A stretch of 64,000 nt of DNA, taken from the NCBI GenBank assembly GCA_000349905.1, contig KB722759.1:268803-332802 (forward strand). The letters run 5' to 3'. Positions 1 through 11,190 of this stretch are shown piece by piece. Below the pieces are notes generated by a model. It made no database searches. It was not told the DNA's origin and saw only the letters and a list, made by a program, of their open reading frames with translations. This DNA comes from Volvariella volvacea V23 (taxonomy: Eukaryota > Basidiomycota > Agaricomycetes > Agaricales > Pluteaceae). Every line of letters starts with the position of its first letter. The stretch's first letter is position 1. Made by a program: the position numbers and the translations under genes.

Positions 1-1267
1 GTTACCTCGATCGATGCGGTCATTATCATGGCCAACGGCACGGTTGTGCGCTTAGGAGCGGCGACTGATTATACTCTCAACGTTATTACATCCATGTTCC
101 CCAGTTCCATCATCGACAACATCGGATTCATCTTCACCAACTCCGACGTTCTCACATTCAATTTCAAGATGGATAGCCTGCAACTCGAGTTGAGGGAGTC
201 TAAATATTGGCTCATCCAGAACCCTCTCGCAATCTACAAGAACTACGACAGTCAAGTCAAAGCGGGTGCATCACAACAGGTACTTAAGGCACTTCGCAGG
301 AAATTGGAAGACAACTACGATGAAACCGTCGAGACGCTTAACGAGTTTATGAAGTGGCTAGACGAACGCAAGCTGCAGCCAGTCAAAGAAATCAATGAAC
401 TATACCAGATGTCTGTCAGCATCGAATCGAACATCGAGGCAACGTTGTCGGCCATCACACACCTGGCGGAGCGTCGAGCGAAGATAGAAAAGATCAAGTC
501 CGATCTAGGAGATACAGAAAAGGTGAGTAACTTTGTCATAATTCGTCGAAACATATTCTAATCTACTGCCTCTCGAAAATGAAGTCCAAGGCAGCTCTGG
601 AGGAGCTCAAGAAGCAACAAGAAGCGCCAGTTTGGGATCGTCAAAAATCGGACAAGGTTAATACGATTTGCATAGCCCGAATTGCTATAAGAATTGCCAC
701 TCGCCTTGCTCCTGGGACTTTATGGAGAAGCCTGCTGATTTGGCAAGGCGATGCGCTATTTTCCCTGAGGGCCCAACACCGCCGGGCGGCGATGAAGCAA
801 GAATATGCGAGGTGTGCAATCACGAGGCCTCTGCACACCGTCACTATTTCCATATTCACGTCCAGAGGCCGAGAGAGATGGATGCGAAGACGAGGAAAGA
901 GTTAGAGGAGGCCAAAACAAAGGAAGAGGAGCTCCATATAGCGGAGAATCTTGCGCAGTCGGAGCTGAACCAGATCAGCAAGAAGATGGACAAGGCCCAA
1001 GAGGAGACTCGCCGCCTCGTCGAAAACTATAACAAGATCTCGCTCAGTAGGAACTTTGCAGGCCACATTCGATCTGCGATCGCGATGCTTGAATTCCGCA
1101 AAAAGGGACTTGAATCGAAGCCGAATACCGAGCCAGAGTTGAAGCTGATCAACGACAGCATCGCGACATTCCAGAAGAAGTTGGAACTTCTTCAAAAAGA
1201 GGCAGCAGAGTCAAAGCAAGGGATTGTGAGCAGAGTTAAGGGCGTCATTATGTCGGTCGTCGCCTAG
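1..1267 (+). pseudogene. AIG1-like GTPase copy 1, 5'-truncated and frameshifted
   Basis: The window starts inside the GTPase domain, in frame 1. The sequence reads VTSIDAVII and later FIFTNSDVLTFNF, whose TNSD is the likely guanine-specificity (G4) motif. Exon 1 ends at 522. A GT-AG intron (523-584, 62 nt, phase 0) leads to a Cys/His-rich module (CYKNCHSPC, then CEVCNHEASAHRHYFH) and a Lys/Glu-rich coiled-coil tail ending at 1267. Reading is lost between the first half of exon 2 and the CYKNCHSPC segment. Alignment with copy 2 shows one base missing around 676-679 (gcccg here, gcgccg there). The rest of the tail is open and well conserved. It is either a recently inactivated gene or has a one-base sequencing error. 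Its tandem partner starts at 4410. Confidence 0.75.
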
Positions 1268-3249
1268 GGCTTTGTTGAGGACTCCAGGTAATAGCGATCG
1301 TTTGTATTATAACTGCGCGTTTGCATGAATGACTGCAATTATATTGTTTTCGTATGCTTTCCAAATAAAATCGATATGATAGCTACTACGGCGTTCGTAG
1401 TTGCCAATAGAAGGTAGGGAAGGGACGACAAGAACGAAGACTGACCTGGCGCGGGAGCTTAGCGCATAGTACCTTTAACTCCCCTTCTCATGACTAGTCG
1501 TTTCTAGATTCAAGTTACGTGGCCTACCTGGTATAACATTCCACGTCAGCAGAACATTGGTTCGGACTGCAGGTCGCTGCAACTTTGGGCGTGTCGTACC
1601 AGCTAGAAACTTCTTGCCCAAAACATGGTGCAAGTCCTTGCAAAGATATCTCCAAAGATGAGGTGCGGGAGGAAATTCTTATGAGCCTGGGGCTCACTGC
1701 GGCAGACAGCTGAGGGCGTCGGCGGTTGCCACAGAGCGTGACACAACTGTAAAAAGCGCTCTGCTACTTCTCATGTTCACCATCCTCCCTGCATTTGGTT
1801 TGGAGACATCCTGCCAGGACAGGCGTGGCATCCAGCATGTCTTGCTATAAAGGAATCCACAGGGTTTCTGAAGGTTTACTGAATCGAAGTGGGAAGACCG
1901 GATCTAGAAACTACGCAAACTACCTCACTTATTTCTCAACCTGCACCCTCAAGGCTCGATTCGAGGCGAGTACCCGTCTTCGTGACCTGGAATTTCTCTA
2001 GGCGCTCATTGCTCAACAGGATCTGGATCAACTGCTCTCATGAGGGTTTGTTTGAGCGCCCAAAGTACGCCTTCAGGCCTTCCTGTTTTCGTCCTTTCAG
2101 CTCGGACCCTGTTCCAACAGACTCACCAAGCGTAACCAATAAAATACACCCATATACTAAACTTCCTTCTGACGTAGCTGTGCGTCAAGTTTTTGCCAAT
2201 TTGACAGGCGGATCCATGTCCTCGTTTAAGGCTCCTGCCATTTCCACCCCAACAACGCAATAACGATTTTCAGCCCTTCAGCCACTCAGAGGGCCGAGCT
2301 TGTGCAACATTTGTTGGAAAGCAGCCAGACGAGATAGAGGGAAAACGTACTGCTGATGACTGCCAGTGATACCAGCGTCAACACCCCTTCCCACCAATCT
2401 CAGCGATCCCTCGCCATCAAACCACATAAACCTTCCCATTCTGGCCTCTTATTAACTCGTCTTTAAAAATTTTACGGTAGTATACGTCAATATGGGGCCA
2501 TTATAATTCTTGGAATCACCACCTCCATCAGCATTACCATCGATTTTAATGATAGAAGCTACAGTACGCCGTGCTGCCTTCAATTCAACCCTTCTCACCG
2601 GTTCATCACTTTCAGCGAATAATGTCGTAGGCATTGCTCCCTTCAGAAACCATTTGCTTGTCCCTTTTCTTCTCGATTCCTCTCCTGGTCTTACGTTCAA
2701 AGTTTCTGATCTGAGCCCCACATCCTCAACCCCATACCTGCCACCTTCGGTATTCTTCGGGGGAGACTATCCGCCGAGACGATCGCAGAGCTTGTTCTGC
2801 TCTCTCCTGATCTCACCTTCATTGCCGTCCTTTTCTGAGACTTAATGCTCAAATACGCAGGGAGATGCATCAGCCTTCCCCTCATTGGGTCGTCCTAACA
2901 TTCACGTCTGGGGTCTGACCTATAACAATGCTTTGGCCAAGATTGCATATATTAAAAGGAAGAATGAGGAAGGAGTTGTGTATCTGCTGATTATATCGAT
3001 GCGTATGGGGGGATAGTGACGCAGGCGATTCAGTAAGGAATGATAGAGGGATGGAGAAAGAAGTTGCGAGTTCACCGTGTATTGGGCATTCAGAAATAAC
3101 GAGAACACTTCAATGGTGCGCTATGAATGGACGTTATAGTGTTCATAGCAGAGATGCATATCTTCAGTGATCCCCAAAGAGGTGATTCACGACATGAAAT
3201 TGATGAGGACAGCTTTTGTTGGGTATGTACGTTCACACTCTGAGTCGTG

Positions 3250-3390
3250 GGCAAGGGCGAACGGTGGTGTACATATGGGGAGTCTGACATTGCATCTGGA
3301 ACAGATTCCTCCGGATTCACCAGTACACATAGTATCCCAATCTAGACTACAAAACGACATATACACAGTATCGTATGTTGCATGCATTTG
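3250..3390 (+). repeat. diverged direct repeat, unit 1 (GTPase 3' flank)
   Basis: Shares many short identical words in the same order with 6255-6390 (for example ctggaacag / ttggaacag, ttcaccag, atagtat, aaaacgac-tat). It appears to be the downstream flank of the ancestral GTPase gene, carried along in the tandem duplication. Confidence 0.55.
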
Positions 3391-4334
3391 TTTGAATCAG
3401 GGCATGTCCCCCAACACGCACCATCATGAAAATGCTAATTTTACTGTACAATTATAGCGCATACGCGAAGAGCAAACACGAACACCAAGTCATATCACGC
3501 TATCGGTACCGAAAGTGCCAACCTGCAGGGATTATCCATGCACATGTACTGCGCAGGATTGCACACTGGCAGACAGCTCGAACGGAGTGCCTGCCAGATG
3601 TACCTGGGATTCCACCACAACGGGCGCCTTAGCCCGTCCATAGCGCAACAGAATGTACAGAAAGGGATGTACCACATTTCTATGTTTATCCGTTCTTCTA
3701 TTGATCCGTGCGAGTAGTGGCCCTTGTTTGTTCTCATGTAGAGAATCTATCAGTCATGAGAGAGGCACTTCGAAGTATGAGTGCATTGTATACTGCAATG
3801 GGTATCGTAATACCCCTATCAAAAGCTCGACCCAATGTCGGTTTCTACGTGCTGCCGATGCCAGAGCGTTTCTTTTGTTCATTCTGGCCAGCTAATCCAC
3901 GACTTAAAGATGCCAAATTCTCGAGTTCCTCGTGCTGGAAGCCACAGGGTGATCCTAGCTCCGTAGATAGGGCGGGAATTCTCGTAATGCATAGCCATAC
4001 GGTGCTGCAAACCTGCCATAGATATCAGAAGTAACGCATGTATCGGAGCACGACAGATGACTTGGACTCAGGGCCACTATACCACAAATGTGCAGACGAA
4101 ATCGAATCTCTAATTAAATCTCGTTGGAAAGGAATCTGGAGATAGGGCATTTCTTGTGTGAAAGTAGCGCGTGCGAGCAAAATTGTGCATGTCACGGAGG
4201 AATGAAGGGACGTCAGCTCTACCTCGTGATACGACCCAGAAGAATGAACCAAAAAAGATTGAACGCCTATGGAGTCTGGGGTAAATGCAACGATGTAAGT
4301 TACGTGCAACTGGACCATTCGGATTATTGCCCAG

Positions 4335-4340
4335 TATAAG
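4335..4340 (+). promoter_or_regulatory. TATA-like box of GTPase copy 2
   Basis: tataag lies 75 nt upstream of the ATG at 4410 and is followed by a pyrimidine-rich stretch (ctcttctcattctcctc), the usual layout of a fungal core promoter with a start site just before the ATG. Confidence 0.4.
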
Positions 4341-4409
4341 TAGACCGGATCTCTTCTCATTCTCCTCAGCTGCGATATCCCCCAAAATTGCACACAATTA
4401 CCTCCAGCA

Positions 4410-6041
4410 ATGTCCAACACAGACGCTACTGCACAGGCCAGGAAGTATGCATCATCCCCTAACGTGCCTTCAAATTCGATTATTGATGGCGTCGGTAGCA
4501 AACTTGATTCAATAAACAAGAAGGACCTTACTATCCTCCTCGTCGGAAAGACCGGCGCTGGGAGGACTTCCTTCATGTCTCTTCTCGTCAATTTGTTCCA
4601 GGAAATCGGCCCACTGGAACTCAAAGACATGCACGATCAGAGCAAAGAGTCTGGCCTCGACCATCAATCCAGCCAGACAACCAAAGCGACATTATACACC
4701 TTTACCTCCTCCGATGGTACCAAACTCCGTATTCTTGACACGCCAGGCTTTGCCAACACTCGTGGAATTAACATGGACAACCAAAATAAGGCAGAAATCA
4801 ATAGGGTCATCAAGGAGTTTGTTACCTCAATCGATGCGGTTGTCATTGTTGCCAACGGCTCACCCGAGCGCCTAGGGGTCGAGATGAACTACTCTCTCAA
4901 TATCCTGACGTCCATGTTTCCTAGTTCCATCATCGACAATATTGGGTTCATCTTCACGTGCTCGGATGCTCTCACATTCAACTTCAAGATGGATGATCTG
5001 CAACCCGAGTTAAGGGAATGCAAATATTGGCCCATTCAGAATCCTCTCGCGCTCTACAAGAATTACGAAAGTCAAGTCAAGCAAGGCGTTCCAGAGCGGG
5101 TACTTAAGGTGCATCGCAGGAAGTTGGAAGATAATTATGATGAAACCGTCGAAACGCTTAACGAGTTCATGAAGTGGCTAGACGAACGAAAGCTACAGCC
5201 AGTGAACGAGATCAACAATTTATACGAAATGTCGATTAGCATTGAATCAAAAATTGATGCAGTTTTGTTAGCCATCACACGCTTGACGGAACGCCGAAGT
5301 GAAATGAACAAGGTCAAATTGGATTTAGACAACACCATACAGGTAAGCCCAGTCCTACCTTAGTTCGCAATGGCGCCCTCTAATCCACGACCTCCTTAAA
5401 TTAAGAGCATAGTAGGCTTGAAAGAGCTGAAAAGGAAACAAGAATCGCCAATCTGGGATCGGCAATCATCAGACAATCTTAATACAATTTGCATTGCGCC
5501 GAATTGTTACAAGAATTGCCACTCGCCTTGCTCCGAGATGAACTTTGCGAACGATCCAGTGGATTTGGGGAGGAAGTGTTGGGCATTCCATGAGAGTCCA
5601 ACCCCGTCAGATGGCGATGCGGCGAGGCGATGTCGTGTGTGTAATCACGAAGCTTCCTTACACCGTCACTATTATCACGTCCACGTCTTAAGGTCGAGGG
5701 AAATAGACCCGCAGACGAAGAAGGAGTTGGAGCATGCTGAAACAAGAGAAGAGACGCTTAGGGTAGCAGAGGATTTCCTTCAAAAGGAGCTGATGAAGAT
5801 TAGCGAGGATATGGAAAAGGCCCAAGAGGATGTCCGCCGCCTCATTGATGGTCACAACAAGATCGCCCTCCGTAGGGATTTTGCAGGTTACATTCGATCC
5901 GTAATTGCGATGCTCGAGTTCCGTAAAGAGGAGCTCAAGTCGAAACCACATACCGAAAACGAATTGAGATTGGTTGACGAGAATATTGCGACGTTCAAGA
6001 GGAAGTTAAGCCTCCTTAAGATGGGAGGGAAGGGGGTCTAA
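4410..6041 (+). CDS. AIG1-like GTPase copy 2, probably impaired
   Basis: Immune-associated/AIG1-type G domain followed by a Cys/His module and a charged coiled-coil tail. Exon 1 is 4410-5342 (311 codons). Residues 46-54 are GKTGAGRTS, a P-loop in which the normally invariant lysine is arginine (R52, codon 4563-4565). DTPG at 110-113 is the G3 motif; TCSD is the likely G4 motif. After an intron from 5343 the frame resumes as LKRKQESPIWDRQ. The Cys/His module reads CIAPNCYKNCHSPC and CRVCNHEASLHRHYYH. The only AG acceptor that keeps the frame is inside the conserved stretch (exon 2 from 5427); the two AGs before it give immediate stops. The stop at 6041 is premature compared with copies 1 and 3: the missing tail (KQGLASKIKGV) is readable in another frame just downstream. 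Transcribed status is unknown. GTP binding is doubtful. Confidence 0.7.
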
Positions 6042-7136
6042 GCAGGGGCTTGCGAGCAAGATTAAAGGTGTTGCTGCGCTAGATGCTGTTTATGGTTTCG
6101 TTGAGGTCTCCAGGTAGCATCAATCCATGTTCAATACATGCCATTTCCGTTTGAATAAACTTAATGTTTCCTTCTTGTCATCCTTTACGCTGTAGCTGAA
6201 TTGAGGGTGATCGACAAGTCCTTCGAGTCATTACCTGTGCACATGGCACAAAATAAATGGGCTGAAGGCCAAGTGGATAAGACTGCACACTAGATTCGCA
6301 TTTGGAACAGGTTCACCAGCATATATAGTATTCCTACATCTGGGTTCGTAGAACTCAAAAACGACTATATGCACTGTGGAGTGTATGTATCCGCCGAAAC
6401 TTTGTATGCCATGCATTGTGGTCACAGTAGTCAATTATCTCACATATCCGCACTGAGCGATTGCCAGCAACGTGTCTAGATGCACGAATTACTAAATGTC
6501 TTCCTGAAGACAGCAAATATATGAGTGATAACAGTGACGTTGAAGAGGTTCATGCAGTGGCACGACGGCCGTTTATGCATAGACATCACCAAGTACGGAT
6601 ACTCAAATACCTGCAATGTCCAATAATATTAGGGGGGCGTGTATACTTATGCTGAACGAGTGAAAGTGTCCGACCACAGGAGCCATAATAAAGTTAAGTA
6701 TGCGTATATGACAGTTGCGGTTCAAATGAGGGCTGACGTTAAGATAGTGAAAATGAGGGCGTGTTGGGATGAAAGATGAAGACAATCGTACTGCGTAAAA
6801 CGGGTCAAATACAAGTGGAAGCTATCCAAAGGGATGAAAAAGAGGTGATAAAGGAACGTGGAAGCGGAAGGAACCGTCTAACTATGCTAACCTACAACTA
6901 TGTATGTACGTATACGATGAGAGTGAAAAAGCAAGACGAAGAAGAGCGTATACAATGGCTACAATTGGAGTGTGTTATATAGACAATGAGTTTACGTAGG
7001 GAGCGGGGAATCATGCCAAATCATGAAAGGGCTTGAGAGATGTGGGGACGAGTCTTCAATGAATGGGCCCAATGCTTGGTAGGGTATCGTATATACGTGG
7101 AGTCATGACCAAAGCAAGCAGGACGTGAATGCAGCA
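6042..7136. other. intergenic, with repeat unit 2
   Basis: Contains the out-of-frame continuation of the copy 2 C-terminus (about 6042-6115) and the second unit of the diverged flank repeat (6255-6390). The remainder has only short ORFs without recognisable features. Confidence 0.5.
6255..6390 (+). repeat. diverged direct repeat, unit 2 (GTPase 3' flank)
   Basis: Counterpart of 3250-3390. It lies about 210 nt after the copy 2 stop, whereas unit 1 lies about 2 kb after the copy 1 stop, so about 1.8 kb was gained after copy 1 or lost after copy 2. Confidence 0.55.
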
Positions 7137-8251
7137 TTACCGGCGAGCTACTCGCTTTCTCTCTCTCCCATCTTCCTCCACCTCCATTGCGTCTGTCTGA
7201 GGAATAGCATTGACGTTTTGAACCTGTAATGGGGGTTGAGGATGTGCAAGCGTCCTTGAACTTCTTGTTCGTCGTCGGGCCACGTTGCCTTGAGGAATGA
7301 CGTTCCTGCCAGTGACGATGTTGGTGATGGTGGAAGGAGAGGAAGTGTTTCCAGATGTTGCATCAATGGAGATGGTGGGAACAGCGGAATCCATCATCAT
7401 CATCATATGACGACGTTTGGCACCAGCAACAATAGGAATTGGTGTATCTGGAGATGGTGTCAAGGAGGCAAGCGTCTCAGGTCTAAAGGTGAAAGAACTG
7501 GAGGGGGTAACAGGCAGAATTGAATTGACGTTGTCTGTTTTAGAGGGTAGACGATGTTTGCTTGACCGTGGTGGGATACGCGAAGCGGGTATTGATACAG
7601 GGGGTGGCGAAGGCGACGGCGGTTCTGAGAGAGAGGGGCTTTGCGATGGAGAGTCCGGTGTCTGCGGCAACTGCATAGTCTGGTTATAGGTCATTCCATA
7701 TGAAACCAAACCAAGGGCGTTGTATAAGGTACGCACATTCTCTTTTATTCGGGAAGTAGGCAATGCCACACTGCTACTTTTGGTCTTCACGTCACCTTTG
7801 GACGCGATTACCGAAGCCGGTCGAACTCTTTCCTTCTCCTCTTCCTCGTCTTCTTCCTCCTCCCTCGCCTTAATCTCCTCCAATCGAGCTTCTGTCCAGT
7901 CCATGATTCTGCCTATTGACATTCCAGCCTCACTTCCAGCGTTAGTTGAGTCCTGTCCTAAGCCGCCGGCAGAGACGCCTTGCTGTATCATCGTTAGTAG
8001 GTCCTGGCATGCAGCTGCATATCCGGAGTTATAGGCCCTCTTTGCAGCACGTCTGGATGAACGATATAGTGTTGTGATACTAAGGGCGGCAGCTATATTT
8101 GTACGGCAAAAAGCGATCGTTGTGAGTCCAAAAACCGATGCGAAAGCCGGGATGAAAGCTCACCTTTAAAATCATTCGTGAGGTCCTTCTCTGCCTTCTG
8201 CTGAGCATTGGGCAGAGAGCTCGCAAGGGTGTTGAGGTTGAGCGACTCCAT
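7137..8251 (-). CDS. HAPSTR1/C16orf72-like (DUF4588) protein, tentative
   Basis: Two exons: 8251-8164 (starting MESLNLNTLASS) and 8092-7137, joined across a 71-nt GT-AG intron with correct phase; 347 residues. The conserved-looking part is residues 28-72: FKAAALSITTLYRSSRR, then AYNSGYAAACQDLL. It matches the pattern of the animal stress regulator HAPSTR1 (aromatic, AA-x-x-V/I-T-x-LY, GY, DLL/DVL). That family binds the HUWE1 ubiquitin ligase and acts in stress signalling. A strongly acidic run (EEEEDEEEEKE) follows, then a long Ser/Pro-rich disordered region, a run of five methionines after AKRRH, and a basic C-terminus (RERKRVARR) that could be a nuclear signal. The family call rests on one short block. 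Otherwise it is a disordered nuclear protein of unknown role. Confidence 0.55.
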
Positions 8252-10146
8252 GGCGGTGGTGATGAGAGGTTACAAACCCGAGCCAGCCCTAAAAACATCG
8301 TAGCTTATGTCAGCAGGCACAGCCACACACCGGAACAATGTCTGTGCTCTGCTCCGGTGTCCTTTACCCAGCCGCTTCATACAGCACACCAAGACAAAAC
8401 TTTTTCTACAACTGAAGGCGATCACACCTCATAAACTAGAGAAGTGAGGAACAAGGCTACCGAGCTAGACTCCGCTTACGATCTAAGGTCATACATCGAC
8501 AGTCCCTGTGGCTGCACGAATTGCATGGTCCGACTACGACCACTTTGGAGTACAGGCTGACTATAGCCCGCCTCATGCATAGGGCTTCTGTACTTGCGCA
8601 CTATCTAAGCTTCTCGGGTCCGGGCTGAGCCAATCCTAGCCACTCGGACGCGGACGCACCTCATATCGCCTGGAGTAAATTCATGGTGTCACACCTGTAT
8701 CTCCTTAATGGGGGAAGGTGGTCGACGTAATAACGAGGTTCCTTTGAAATTTCAAGTCCCAACAGGACGTTGAGGTGTGCTGTGCTCATCGAACGCATAT
8801 CCAATGTACCAAGTGGCCCAAGATGTTGACGTCGAAATGTCAAGCCTAATATTAGTTGTGGGGCCAGATTAGTTCTCTCTGCCACGATAGAAAGTTGCAC
8901 GAGAACAACTAAGCCCTCAAGGCCTTTTTCTAGCTCTGATCGTGGTTATCGATAACTTTCATCACCAACAGTCGTTGTCAGTTGACTTTGTGAGTCCCAG
9001 GACCCCGGACTTTTGCTAGCTTAGGAGCACTCACGCCAGTATTTGTAGTGCGTCATATACCGAAGTCCTTTTCAAAGTCGAATATTGAAGAAGTATCCGT
9101 GACTATCCCATCTATTCACCCAGTTGGTGTGCTGGTGGCGACAATACGCCAGCGGAGCTTTGTTGTATATGTGTGGGAACTTGTACCCACAATTGCGAAG
9201 CACAGCCAGAAAATCCCTTGGTCAATAAATTAAGTAGGCAAGCTTGGAAAAAGTAGGGACACTTTAGGTATGAGTCTATTTATGATATACACCATCAGCC
9301 CTAATATGAGCTTGGGTCGTGAGGCCTAATGCCTCAAGGCATGTGGACGACCTAGATCAGATATAAACGTGCATTCAAAGAACAATTAACAATAACGACC
9401 TGTCAACCCGCCACTCTCTCTCCGATATAGTACAATTCTCCATCTCTCTGCATCGTGCAATGAAGCTTGAGGAGGTTTTTGTGTTTGATGCCATAGCATA
9501 TCGGGAAAAGCTTAAACATCACGCAGCGTTACATGCAAAATGCGAAGCTGGGGTTGTTAAATGAGGAATTTGAGCGGTGGGAGCGGAGACACGGCACATG
9601 TTCACGTCACAAAGGGCCGGTTTATTGAGAAGCCAGGGGGAGTAGGCCTTGTCATCGAACGGATAGGCACGAGTCGAGTAGGAGACGAAGAGCTCGGGAT
9701 ATGGAATGCAGGGGGTCTAGGGTGATATCGGGAAAGGGCATCGGCAGGCCAGACATGCAGGACACAATTACTGCGATAATGCCGTTTTTTAACACAAGAG
9801 CTACCGCAGAAGGCGGAAAAAATCTCGGGTAAGTGTTTTCCGGTGTGTACTCTGCTGGCTCTAAGTTCGTATGTACTAAGTGATACGACTCCTTGAGTAC
9901 GCGCAAACAAGGGCGATTCCATTAATTCTATTATATTCTGCATGTATAAGCGATCATATGCACGATGTACGGGATTAAGCAACTGCAAGGGGCCTGGTTG
10001 TATGACAATGGTCATGAATGCCGAAACGACTGAAATAGCCCTAAGCTACGATGCCCACTTTTTCGAGATATCTTACTTATAATCGACTGACGTAGGCTCC
10101 ATTGAATACTAGCAGGTCGCGATTTAGTCAGCTCTGTCCTTGCAAC
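8252..10146. other. intergenic, nothing recognised
   Basis: Contains the promoter of the gene starting at 8251 and about 1.7 kb without a supportable gene. A small inverted repeat (gaggc-ctaat-gcctc) sits at 9321-9335. ORFs on the minus strand at 9602-10015 lack any recognisable motif. Confidence 0.4.
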
Positions 10147-10872
10147 CTACAATTGAGGGTGTTGAGTGGCCATCCATTCGGGAAGTTGAGGCCAAGTACG
10201 TACTAGATGTGCCTTTACTTGGCGGTGCTTTATCCTTTCTGATTGAGTAAGCCATTGCTCCCTCCGTTCTGCACATATCTCTGAGAGCTTGCTCAGGAGT
10301 TTCGGTTCTATTCGATATGGAGGCAGGGCTCCCTCTCTATATGGTTTCGAGTGGGGTGGCCACATGTCCTCGATTTTGACCTTTGACTCCGATATTTTTT
10401 CCATGATTGTGATGATTGATTGGTAGCTATTCGGCCAGTCGGGTATCGTCTCCATCTCTGCTGATCCACATGTTGGCCCAATTTCTTTATGTTTTCCTGT
10501 CTTGAACGGAATTATGAAGTATCTTGTTATTTCATCTAGCTCTTCTTGCTTTACCTTATCGAATGTCGCCATAAGACAGACTGTTGCCACCATAGTATGC
10601 TCTTCCTTGTCGTAATCACTGGAGAGGACCACACAAGGTCGCAACTTGCCAATGTGATTTGTATTTTGGACGTTTTTGAATAGTCTTAACTGTGTGCGTA
10701 CGCGTTCGTAAACCTCGGGTGCTTCATTCCGAATAAAGTAGTCAAATGGTCGTTGAACGGATGCGTGTGAGGCATAAACACCGCCACCGTATAGATCGTT
10801 GTAAGGTATGCCCGCAGAGCAACTACCTTCTGCAGATAGCGGATGTTGGTTAGAGGTTTGAAGAGAATCCAT
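10147..10872 (-). CDS. single-exon protein of unknown function with faint PemK-like motif
   Basis: A clean 241-codon ORF beginning MDSLQTSNQHPLS, with no introns. The middle carries GKLRPCVVLSSDYDKEE followed by VATVCLMATF. Prokaryotic PemK/MazF-fold proteins show a comparable RPxVVLS strand-turn followed by a hydrophobic strand, so a small beta-barrel of that type is possible. This is a weak resemblance and no nuclease activity is claimed. The rest is charged and helical, with WP/PP motifs (DWPNSY, MWPPHSKPY, TWPQLPEW) near the C-terminus. It is transcribed away from orphan family member A, with 318 nt between their start codons. I do not recognise the gene itself. Confidence 0.5.
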   Translation of the reverse strand: MDSLQTSNQHPLSAEGSCSAGIPYNDLYGGGVYASHASVQRPFDYFIRNEAPEVYERVRTQLRLFKNVQNTNHIGKLRPCVVLSSDYDKEEHTMVATVCLMATFDKVKQEELDEITRYFIIPFKTGKHKEIGPTCGSAEMETIPDWPNSYQSIITIMEKISESKVKIEDMWPPHSKPYREGALPPYRIEPKLLSKLSEICAERREQWLTQSERIKHRQVKAHLVRTWPQLPEWMATQHPQL

Positions 10873-11190
10873 GGGGAAAGCTTGCTAATGGCCGATTGGA
10901 TAAGAGTACAAGCAACACCATGATTTATATCAATACAGGTTACAATACCTGTGTATCCTCTCGTCCGGGATTAGTATCCTCAGACTTCAAAAAGCTCGCG
11001 CTCCTCATTTTATTGTTTTCATGAAAAGGCGTGGCAACGACTATATAACATGGCCCATTTCTGAATAAAGGCTTGCTTTGATGGAGAAAACAAGAATCCA
11101 CAAGACCAATATTAAAGGAACAATAACGGGTAGCATTTATATCCTTCGCACTGAGAAATGTTTTGGTCGCCAACACAACTTGAACCCCCC
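10873..11190. promoter_or_regulatory. divergent promoter region
   Basis: 318 nt between the start codons of the 241-aa gene (minus) and family member A (plus). A tatataac element at about 11041-11048 could serve the plus-strand gene. The 18-nt promoter block shared by members B and C was not found here. Confidence 0.3.

Larger units (their letters stand above)
1268..4409. other. intergenic stretch between the tandem GTPases
   Basis: About 3.1 kb with no gene I can support; the short ORFs here are arginine/serine-rich and have no recognisable motif. The first ~80 nt match the region just after copy 2 (gttgagg-ctccaggta near 1274 and 6100), so the old 3' UTR was duplicated with the gene. A further block near 3250-3390 matches 6255-6390. 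The 1.9 kb in between has no counterpart after copy 2. Confidence 0.6.

Noticed and set aside
1795..2845. Open frames that could be a small gene
   Set aside because: Arg/Ser/Pro-rich composition, no motif, overlapping alternatives in other frames, and no splice structure that extends them.
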